A stretch of DNA of 64,000 nt from M269 sp964640795 (GTDB lineage: Bacteria > Pseudomonadota > Gammaproteobacteria > Enterobacterales > Alteromonadaceae), in assembly GCA_964640795.1 (NCBI GenBank), contig CAZXIN010000030.1, forward strand, positions 3,118-67,117, written 5' to 3'. The notes below the pieces were generated by a model that was not told the DNA's origin, did no database searches, and saw nothing but the letters and a program-made list of their open reading frames with translations. The translations under genes and the position numbers were made by a program. Below, one piece after another: positions 52,490 to 60,257 of this stretch. The stretch's first letter is position 1, and each line of letters opens with the position of its first letter.

Positions 52490-53644
52490 TTATGGTAAGT
52501 GACCATCTAGCGCGTTATTTAATGATTGAATAAATTCGTCCGAGTCTAATTCTAGTTGCGCTTTTTCAACGATCTTTTGTGCCTCTTCCGTTCGCTCGTT
52601 AATCACCAATATCGCTACCAATCGAGACACCTTATGGATAAAGCTTTGAGTGCTGAGTTCCATAACCTTCCGATTTGCCTCTTCTCCACCAAAGCGCTCT
52701 TGTTTGCTTGCATTAATGGAAGATACGTAGGTTGATGCCATGCGACTGTAGTCAAGGTTGGGTGATACATACTCGTTATAAAGTGCAAACAGCTCGAACT
52801 GAATCAGCTCATCTTGAAAAAGATGAAATAGCTCAGGTGCTTCTTTAGGGTAATATTTGTCGAGCCATTGAAAGAAACTAACCGACTGATCTTCTCTACC
52901 AAGCGCACTGTTTATTGATCGATATTCATGCGCCACAGTAAAGGCCTTTTTAGGGTCATTAAGTAGAGACTCTTCTGCATAATAAGCTGCATGTCTCAAC
53001 AAAGTCTTAGCCGGCGGGTATAGATCGCCAAGCTTGTCCCAATCAATGAGATTATATGAAAGCCGCACCGCACGATAATTTTGATTAACGTCAAGTGCAT
53101 GATGATGAAACCAAATACGTTTAGCGAGTGCCAGAGCGTAATCTTTATCTCGCATATCTTGCTCATCATTGCGGCTCAGCTTGGTCAAATCTATCGGCTT
53201 TTTCGGCGTAAATTCTGGCAGGGAGCTTAAGATTTCTTTCGCACGATTTGGATAATCTATCCACTCTCCATCTACATTAATCAACTGGCAAGGGTAACTG
53301 TCCCGATATCTATCATTATATCCCTGACACGAACTCAAGGCCTCGGAGTTTGCAGCCTTTTGAGAGCCTCGATCTGTTACGTAAGCCCAAGCACCGCCTT
53401 CGGATTGCGCAAAAGCTTTAAAGCCGTTGGCGTCTTTATATTGACCGTGATACTCACTAAAGGCTTCATACGCAATCAACAAATCATCTCCCTGAGGCGC
53501 AGACTCAAATATCACATTGAAGTTTTCAGATGCCGATCGTGAACCCCTGTTTTGTTTTGATACATCAGAATCGGGTTGATTGGCATTAACCCAATAAGAA
53601 AAAATATATATTGCTATCCCTAATAACAGCCACTGCTTCATCAA
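52490..53644 (-). CDS. Exported protein of unknown function
   Basis: A 384-aa protein with a signal peptide (MMKQWLLLGIAIYIFSYWVNA). Residues about 50-130 contain AYEAFSEYHGQYKDANGFKA and a Cys pair in ALSSCQGYND and SYPCQLINV, like short DUF4189-type modules. The rest is helical, with repeat-like segments that recall TPR folds. I do not recognise a family. It is monocistronic and convergent with the GGDEF-EAL gene. Confidence 0.75.
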   Translation of the reverse strand: MMKQWLLLGIAIYIFSYWVNANQPDSDVSKQNRGSRSASENFNVIFESAPQGDDLLIAYEAFSEYHGQYKDANGFKAFAQSEGGAWAYVTDRGSQKAANSEALSSCQGYNDRYRDSYPCQLINVDGEWIDYPNRAKEILSSLPEFTPKKPIDLTKLSRNDEQDMRDKDYALALAKRIWFHHHALDVNQNYRAVRLSYNLIDWDKLGDLYPPAKTLLRHAAYYAEESLLNDPKKAFTVAHEYRSINSALGREDQSVSFFQWLDKYYPKEAPELFHLFQDELIQFELFALYNEYVSPNLDYSRMASTYVSSINASKQERFGGEEANRKVMELSTQSFIHKVSRLVAILVINERTEEAQKIVEKAQLELDSDEFIQSLNNALDGHLP

Positions 53645-53965
53645 ACTTCCTTATCGCCCACTTTATCTAAGTCAGACTATATCAAGCGATTCGTTGTTTT
53701 AAAACGTGATTATCGTCCTGCAATGCCTGATGTTTTTGACGCCAGCCCACACCTGTTAACTAAAAACATCACTCAAATAGCAGTTGCCTCATACCCTACT
53801 AAAAGCCATTTTTTTTAGAAGAGTAATACGAACAAAAATTTTAAGTTCATAGAGAAACTTAACCATAACTCATCAATTTTTGATGGACTAATTGGTAAGT
53901 AAAGTTATCATTGGATTATAGAAAAATCATCTGATTTCAGCTACCTAAAATAAGGAAGTTATTAC

Positions 53966-55651
53966 ATGAACAAGAAAACCTTAGAAGCCCATGAATTCTC
54001 ACTAGCGGATGTGTTTTGTGATAAATACGAATTTGAAATTCCGGGATATCAGCGCCCATACTCATGGGGGGAAGAACAAGCTGAAACTTTAGTGGACGAC
54101 TTAATTGATTTTTTATCTACACAAGGGGCTGATTTACGCCATTGTGAGCCTTATTTTTTGGGGAGCTTAGTTTTAATAAAACCCGACGGGCCTATTGCAC
54201 AAATTATTGATGGGCAGCAACGTTTAACCACCTTAACGTTGTTGATGTCAGTTTTACGTGAGATATCGCCTGAGGAAATATCTACCAGCCTAGATACACG
54301 TATTTTCCAAAAGGGTGACAAAATGCTTATGACAGAGGACAAGCCACGACTAAAGATCCGCCCTAAAGATCAAGAATTTCTACATCAATATATTCAAGAA
54401 CATGGAAAGTTAGAAACACTTTTTTCATTGAATGACAAACTCAATGACAGCCAGAAAAAAATTAAAAACAACACAAAAGTCATTTACGACAAACTCATTG
54501 AATGTGAAGAAGAGCTGCTTATTCGACTGAGTCAATTTTTAATGATTGGGTGCTTTGTGGTGGTGGTAACAACACCAGATGTTGACTCTGCTTATCGCAT
54601 ATTCTCGATAATGAATGACAGAGGGCTTGATCTTAGCCCAACAGACATTTTGAAATCACTCGTAACAGGTGCTATTTCCGACATAAACGATAAACGAAAT
54701 ATTTATACTGACAAATGGGAAGAGCTTGAGGATAACGTTGGTCGCGATAATTTTAATTCCTTATTTAGTCACATCAGGATGTTAGAACTACGCACCAAAT
54801 CAAGATCGAATGTTATCTCTGATTTCAAGAAAGAAATACGGCCAGAAAAATCACCTGAGTTATTTATCGACGAAAAATTAGCTCCTTACGCTCGTGCCTA
54901 CTCTGAGATTTTAGATGAAAACTTCATCAGTAACGAATATCAAAACGGTATTAATCAGTCTTTATCTTGGTTGAAAAGGATTGACAATAGTGATTGGATA
55001 CCTTCGGCAATTTACTACCTTTCGAAGTATAGACAAGAGCCGACAAAAATTAAGCTGTTCATGACGTTACTAGAAAGATTAACCTCTATTCTGATGATTA
55101 ACCGCGTTGGCATTAACCATCGAATAACCCGTTATTCGAAGGTCCTTGCAGCCATTGATGATAGTACTGAATTTGCGGATGACTCACCACTACACCTTAG
55201 TCATGACGAAAAAAAGCTTGCTATCAGTCAATTAAGCGGACCGATCTATAAGATTAGTCAGATTAGAGTCATGGTTCTATTACGCCTCGACTCAGAGCTC
55301 AGTGATGGTATGGCTAACTATCATCATCCACGCATAACTGTTGAGCATGTTATGCCACAAAAGCTAAAAGAAGGGAGTCAATGGAAGACTTGGTGCCCTA
55401 CAAATGAAGAACATCAAGAGTTAATTCATTGCTTAGGCAATCTGGCTTTATTATCTCGTACAAAAAACAGTGCCGCCAGTAACTATGACTTTAAGAAAAA
55501 GAAGGATACCTACTTCAACTCAAAAGAGGGGCACACTGCTTTTGTTTTAACTAGCCAGATTATTCAAGAGGCAGAATGGACACCTGAAATAATTCGAAAG
55601 CGACAGGACAAATTAGTTGCTAAGTTAGTCAATGTCTGGCATTTAACATGA
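53966..55651 (+). CDS. DUF262/DUF1524 (GmrSD-like) protein
   Basis: A 561-aa protein with the N-terminal DUF262 marks EIPGYQRPYSW (24-34) and IIDGQQRLTTL (80-90), a DRGLDLSPTDILKS segment and a C-terminal DUF1524 HNH-like nuclease part (VEHVMPQKL, then CLGNLALLSRTKNSAASNYDF). This layout is that of GmrSD type IV restriction enzymes, which cut modified phage DNA, and of related defence proteins such as BrxU. It stands alone. The 320 bases before it hold no gene, only a small CATCAA/TTGATG hairpin at 53871-53885. Confidence 0.87.
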   Translation: MNKKTLEAHEFSLADVFCDKYEFEIPGYQRPYSWGEEQAETLVDDLIDFLSTQGADLRHCEPYFLGSLVLIKPDGPIAQIIDGQQRLTTLTLLMSVLREISPEEISTSLDTRIFQKGDKMLMTEDKPRLKIRPKDQEFLHQYIQEHGKLETLFSLNDKLNDSQKKIKNNTKVIYDKLIECEEELLIRLSQFLMIGCFVVVVTTPDVDSAYRIFSIMNDRGLDLSPTDILKSLVTGAISDINDKRNIYTDKWEELEDNVGRDNFNSLFSHIRMLELRTKSRSNVISDFKKEIRPEKSPELFIDEKLAPYARAYSEILDENFISNEYQNGINQSLSWLKRIDNSDWIPSAIYYLSKYRQEPTKIKLFMTLLERLTSILMINRVGINHRITRYSKVLAAIDDSTEFADDSPLHLSHDEKKLAISQLSGPIYKISQIRVMVLLRLDSELSDGMANYHHPRITVEHVMPQKLKEGSQWKTWCPTNEEHQELIHCLGNLALLSRTKNSAASNYDFKKKKDTYFNSKEGHTAFVLTSQIIQEAEWTPEIIRKRQDKLVAKLVNVWHLT

Positions 55652-55948
55652 TCAAGCAAGGTGGTATTTCAAATACGATAAAACAGTTAGTCACGATTTG
55701 ATATGTCCGAAAGCTACAATCGTGAGCGATAAATAAATAATAAAAATATGAAAGATTTTATCGACTATTTTAAGGTTCAACAAAACGAGGTTGTGGTTGC
55801 GTCGTCAGCGATACTCACAAAAGCGAATAACGACATGTGACGTCCGTTTGCTCTTGGAATGACACAAAAATATGTAAGCGAGTTAAGTTTGTAACAACAA
55901 CCTAACTCGCCAACATACTATTTATATGTGTTGGTATTTTATTAATTC

Positions 55949-56503
55949 CTAATTTATTGTTTCCCGCAATTCAAGAACAGGAGAAAGCCCTGCTCTACTT
56001 GATTGTCGCCTAACTCGATAGCCATATCCAGGTGGGATCACACCACTTAACGCTTGTAGCTGTTGATTAAATCTCCTAGAGACGTTTGCATTCCCTATAA
56101 GTAAAAAAGCATCTGAATCCGGCGCTCGGACTTCAAGGAAAAAACGATCTTGTCCATCATCCTGACCAGCACCTGCACGAGCTAACCCACTGAAAAAGAT
56201 ATCTGATGAGGTATTATTTATCCGCTCTACGCCAAATGCAAAATCTGACGCAGGCATCCACTCTCTTTGCCCATTGGCATTACCACCACCTGAAATTTCA
56301 AGCACCTGAATTTGCTGTTGTAACATCACAATCTCATCCATCATGTCAGCCTGTGCTTGTTGGGCAATGGCTAGCTCCTCAGTTACCGTTTGTAATTGAG
56401 CGGCTATTGCGCCCAAAGACGGCCTCTGTAATGCGTTAACTGATATAAAGCTTGAGGCTAATGTAAGACTAAAAACTAAGAATAAATTTCTATATACTTT
56501 CAT
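55949..56503 (-). CDS. Exported coiled-coil protein of unknown function
   Basis: A 184-aa protein with a signal peptide (ending VNA near residue 24), a coiled coil (about 35-70: QLQTVTEELAIAQQAQADMM) and a C-terminal beta-rich domain (MPASDFAFGVERINN; FFLEVRAPDSDAFLLIG). No family recognised. It lies 36 bases downstream of a PEP-CTERM gene and is probably co-transcribed with it. Confidence 0.75.
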   Translation of the reverse strand: MKVYRNLFLVFSLTLASSFISVNALQRPSLGAIAAQLQTVTEELAIAQQAQADMMDEIVMLQQQIQVLEISGGGNANGQREWMPASDFAFGVERINNTSSDIFFSGLARAGAGQDDGQDRFFLEVRAPDSDAFLLIGNANVSRRFNQQLQALSGVIPPGYGYRVRRQSSRAGLSPVLELRETIN

Positions 56504-56539
56504 GGCTATGAATCCTAACTAAGGTTTTGGTTTAATCGA

Positions 56540-57241
56540 TTAATGACCGAAATTTCTAAAACGTACTAACGACAACAATCCTACGGATAACAGAGCTAGC
56601 GTTTCTGGTTCCGGAACCGGATTTGATTGCTGCGCTGTGATCACTTCGTCAATCGTGAAAATAAAGTTACTTGCACCATCTTGTAAAAACGCCAAAGATG
56701 CGAAATCAATAGAGTCATTAGGCTCATCTAAAAGTCCGCCAAGAAAGAAGCTCAAGCCACCGTCAGGACGAACAGAGAATGCTTGAGAATCCAGCTCCAC
56801 ATCACCAAAAATGGTATCAATAGAAATTTCACCATCAACGGGGGAGTCACTCAAAATAAGAGATATTCCAAATGCAGACACTGGCATTTCGAAGCTAAAT
56901 GAAATGGGATCAAAAATATCAAGCAAACCAATATCAGTACTCGATAAGCTATTTGGCGACCCTTGTTCAGTTACTAACAGTTGAGCAAAAGTTTCATCAA
57001 ATAGGAATTGCACACCATTAATCACTGTCCCTGAGTCAACTATGGTGCCTGAGCTAATATCATCAAAGTCAATAATATTTACTGATGCCCCCAAAATATC
57101 GACAAAAGCCTCTCTCTCTGTAAAGGTAATCAGTGCGGCTTTGGATAGAGGTGAAAATGCTAAATTAAGGCATAAAGCAAAAAACAACATACAACCTCTC
57201 AGTTTCTTATTAAGCCCTTTTTCTAATTCTGTATCTTTCAT
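56540..57241 (-). CDS. PEP-CTERM sorting-signal protein
   Basis: A 233-aa exported protein. After the signal peptide comes a beta-rich domain (FTEREAFVDILGASVNIIDF; GTVINGVQFLF; FEMPVSAFGISLILSD) of a type common in PEP-CTERM proteins. The C-terminus is the classic sorting signal: VPEPETLALLSVGLLSLVRF. An exosortase elsewhere in the genome should process it. The upstream region is shared with the other PEP-CTERM gene at 57892. Confidence 0.88.
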   Translation of the reverse strand: MKDTELEKGLNKKLRGCMLFFALCLNLAFSPLSKAALITFTEREAFVDILGASVNIIDFDDISSGTIVDSGTVINGVQFLFDETFAQLLVTEQGSPNSLSSTDIGLLDIFDPISFSFEMPVSAFGISLILSDSPVDGEISIDTIFGDVELDSQAFSVRPDGGLSFFLGGLLDEPNDSIDFASLAFLQDGASNFIFTIDEVITAQQSNPVPEPETLALLSVGLLSLVRFRNFGH

Positions 57242-57282
57242 TTTTTAGTACCCTCAACTATGTAATATAGTTATTAAAAATA

Positions 57283-57560
57283 GATAAAATCAACAAAATC
57301 AATTGGTTGCATACAAATTTAGACTAACGTTATTTATGTATAAAAAACCTAACGAACACATAATGTAAATATAATGTCGGTTATATATTTTCTTAAATAT
57401 GGAGATATTGTGTGTAATATGGCTACCTATCATTGTATAAAATGACGCAAGCCTTAGATGAGGAGTTTAACACGGACTGTTGTTGGTGAATTCTCTCATT
57501 ATTCTTTTAATTCTAGTCCTATGAGCTCAGCTGGTTAGTAAGACTATTGCTTCATCAACT
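57283..57560. repeat. Upstream region shared by both PEP-CTERM genes, copy 1
   Basis: This stretch upstream of the gene ending at 57241 is similar to 59811-60095 upstream of the second PEP-CTERM gene. Shared blocks include AATCAACAAA, TCAATTGGTTG, CCTAACGAACA, TATAATGT, GGT.ATATATTTTCTTAAA and TTGTGTGTAATAT. The similarity suggests duplicated promoter and control sites. The rest of the 650-base gap (57561-57890) holds no gene I can support. Confidence 0.65.
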
Positions 57561-57857
57561 TGTTATTCAATGAACTCCCCGCTTTGCTAAAGGACACGAT
57601 TATTGAATAACTTTTCTATGAGTAGAATACGGGCGACAGGCAGTGATGCTTGCCTGTATTGGCCAGATGTTTAGATTGACTGTATCTATTAGTGGCTATT
57701 TAAAAATCGAAGAGACTACATAATAAAAACTTACGAAAGTTAAACTTTGGCGATACATCGCGTTGAAATATCCGAAACTCTGAACAATGACATAAAGGGA
57801 AGCCCCATGAGTAGGGGCAATTTCTCATATTAGGTTCTGTATGATTGTCTATTCAAA

Positions 57858-57877
57858 GCTCACTTAACAAAGTGAGC
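57858..57877 (-). terminator. Terminator of the Gly-rich PEP-CTERM gene
   Basis: GCTCACTT at 57858-57865 pairs with AAGTGAGC at 57870-57877 around AACA. Read on the minus strand it lies just after the stop. Confidence 0.6.
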
Positions 57878-57891
57878 CTGAGACAAATAAG

Positions 57892-59778
57892 CTACAAAAT
57901 TCCGCTTTGAGGTCTTTGCAATATTATCAATCCACCAAGACCAAATAGAAACAATAGCATTGATGATGGCGCAGGAACGGGTACTAGGTTATCGAAAATG
58001 AACGAGTCTCCATTTGACAAATTAGCACCCAAAACACTCCCCAAGTTTGTCGCCACATTAAAAAAGGTCCCATTTTCGGGAGTCAATGTAGCAAAAATTT
58101 CACCGCCACCAAGACTGCCGCCATCAATAGCCGTAAAGAAGTCGTCAAAAGTGTTTGTTGGGTCAATTCCAACCTGAACCGACGACAGGCTGGACAGGCC
58201 AAAATTGCCAAGCAGGAAAAGGTCGAAGCCGACGAAGTCAGCACCAAAGAACGATGTTGTATCATCGACACGCGCCAGTCCGAAACTAGCCGAAGCAGAC
58301 AACGGATCAAATAGGTCCAAGAATGTCATGTCATTGGAAGTAAAAGTTGATAGAACCCCCGAAGTGCTTGGCCCGTCAACCAGATCGGTAAGGAAAGGGG
58401 TTGATAAGTCGCCTAGGATAAACGAGTTTATCGCTGTAGGTCCGCCAAAATCAGAACGCCGTGCTGAAACAGAAGGAATTCCCGAAACTGCGTTTCCAGA
58501 TTCGATAAATCGACCAGAACTTCCGCCATTTGCGACCACTTCTACATTTTCACCGTAGGATATGATTGTACCTTCAAGCTTAATTGAGCCTCCTGCCCCG
58601 GCACCACCGATACCACCACGACCGCCGTTACCACCACGACCACCGTTTCCTCCACGGCCTCCATCACCGCCTTCAACAGTAATCCGGCGACCAGTATTTG
58701 GGTTTATAAATGAAGAATTGTCACCGTTTGCACCTGGCAGGCCGGTGAAGCCCCCAGCTCCGTTCGATCCACTTGCCCCAGTGCGCCCACTCGCGCCGTT
58801 TGCAAGAAAACTACTCTCTTCAACAAATATCCGGCCATTAGCACTTAGTGTTATTGCACCTCCGCCCGCGCCGCCAGTACCGCCTGTGCCACCCGTGCCG
58901 CCATTGCCTCCAACACCTCCGCGACGACCATCACCACCAGGCACACGAATGTTTACGCCATTTAAAGTTAAGCCATTGCCAGCGCCGCCACCGCCGCCAC
59001 CGCCTCCAGAACCGCCTTCACCACCGCCGCCAGCACCACCACCACCGCCGCCGCCACTGCCTCCTGTAGCGAATGTGTTGTTACTGCTATTAGTCCCACT
59101 TCGGCCAGCCGACCCAGTGCGCCCAATTGAACCGGTTCCGCCGTTCCTACCGTCACCACCATCGGAGCCGTTGGCAAATTGGCCTGTACCTGCGCGTCCC
59201 CCGCTTCCACCAGCACCATCAAAACCTCCCGAACCACCTCCGGCACCTCCTCCACCAGAGCCGCCTGCATTCGATCCAAAACCTGATGTTCCATTACGTC
59301 CCGCAAAGCCCGTGTTACCAAGGTCACCTCGCTCACCTCGCTCACCAGAACTTCCGTTTGGGAAATTGTTAGTTCCTCCATCGCCTCCATCTGGAAACGA
59401 TTGGATATTATTACCGCCACTACCGCCTCTTCCACCAGAACCACCAGAACCGCCACCTAAAGCGCCATTTTGACCGGATGCGGAGGCATTTACCGTTGTG
59501 TTGACGACTGTTAAGTTACCTGTCGCTCTTATCACCAAGGGATTGCTACCACGCCCAACGATCTCAGCGTCTGAGATCAACAAGTCACCGTTGTATTCGA
59601 ATACAACAGCGCCACCTTCTTCGAATATCCTGTCAGGCGTTCGTCCACCAAATGCGGTCGACGTCCCTTGATTAATGCGTCGATTTGATGTATCGAATTC
59701 GATTATTGCGGCGTCGGCTACCGAGGCAGCAAGCATTGATGAATATAAGGTCAAAGCAATCATATGTTGGGATTTCAT
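57892..59778 (-). CDS. Glycine-rich collagen-like PEP-CTERM protein
   Basis: A protein of about 628 aa from the ATG at 59778 (AAGGAG ribosome binding site, signal peptide ending VADA). An upstream in-frame start at 59826 is less likely. The centre (about 100-420) is extremely Gly-rich with GGxGG and collagen-like G-x-y repeats. The C-terminal part is a beta-rich domain, and the end VPVPAPSSMLLFLFGLGGLIILQRP is a PEP-CTERM-like signal with PAP in place of PEP. It is probably a secreted surface or matrix protein. Confidence 0.85.
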   Translation of the reverse strand: MKSQHMIALTLYSSMLAASVADAAIIEFDTSNRRINQGTSTAFGGRTPDRIFEEGGAVVFEYNGDLLISDAEIVGRGSNPLVIRATGNLTVVNTTVNASASGQNGALGGGSGGSGGRGGSGGNNIQSFPDGGDGGTNNFPNGSSGERGERGDLGNTGFAGRNGTSGFGSNAGGSGGGGAGGGSGGFDGAGGSGGRAGTGQFANGSDGGDGRNGGTGSIGRTGSAGRSGTNSSNNTFATGGSGGGGGGGAGGGGEGGSGGGGGGGGAGNGLTLNGVNIRVPGGDGRRGGVGGNGGTGGTGGTGGAGGGAITLSANGRIFVEESSFLANGASGRTGASGSNGAGGFTGLPGANGDNSSFINPNTGRRITVEGGDGGRGGNGGRGGNGGRGGIGGAGAGGSIKLEGTIISYGENVEVVANGGSSGRFIESGNAVSGIPSVSARRSDFGGPTAINSFILGDLSTPFLTDLVDGPSTSGVLSTFTSNDMTFLDLFDPLSASASFGLARVDDTTSFFGADFVGFDLFLLGNFGLSSLSSVQVGIDPTNTFDDFFTAIDGGSLGGGEIFATLTPENGTFFNVATNLGSVLGANLSNGDSFIFDNLVPVPAPSSMLLFLFGLGGLIILQRPQSGIL

Positions 59779-59810
59779 AGGCGGTCTCCTTAAATGTCCT
59801 GAACTAGAGA

Positions 59811-60095
59811 AAATCAACAAAGTCAATTGGTTGTCTTCTAATGGAGACTATCGCGATTTACCTATTAAAGACCTAACGAACATATAACGAAGATATAATG
59901 TAGGTCATATATTTTCTTAAAAAGAGGAGAATTGTGTGTAATATATCGACCTGCCGATATACAAATGATGTAACCCTCAGATGATGAATTTCACACTGAC
60001 AATCAATAGTGAAATAAATAACTCCCTCATGACTTAGTCATTTTAGACACATTAGCTAAGCAGGTTAATGAGAGTATCGCTTCAATCCGATCTTA
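59811..60095. repeat. Upstream region shared by both PEP-CTERM genes, copy 2
   Basis: Second copy of the region described at 57283-57560, starting about 33 bases before the chosen start of the Gly-rich gene. Similarity is strongest from AATCAACAAAGTCAATTGG to TTGTGTGTAATAT and weaker beyond. The space from here to 60257 has no gene I can support. Confidence 0.65.
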
Positions 60096-60257
60096 CGATT
60101 ACAATGAGGCCTACTCTTTGCTGATGACCAAGGCTCTTGAGCGGCTTTTCCAGCCAGAATGTGCTCGGCGCAACCAATCAAAGTCAAGTAATCTTCATAG
60201 GGCGTAATAGCGCATCCTTGTATATATAATAATACTCACAATAAGTAACTGGCGCAG

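Noticed and set aside
55748..55840. 30-codon frame starting MKDFIDYFKVQQNE
   Set aside because: No ribosome binding site and no context. It is probably chance in the gap after the GmrSD-like gene.
58968..59456. 162-aa Val/Ala-rich frame on the minus strand
   Set aside because: It is a shifted frame of the same Gly-rich repeats and has no independent support.
58562..59473. 303-aa Pro-rich frame on the plus strand
   Set aside because: It is the antisense of the Gly-rich PEP-CTERM repeats: Gly codons (GGN) read as Pro (CCN) on the other strand. No ribosome binding site or domain supports it.
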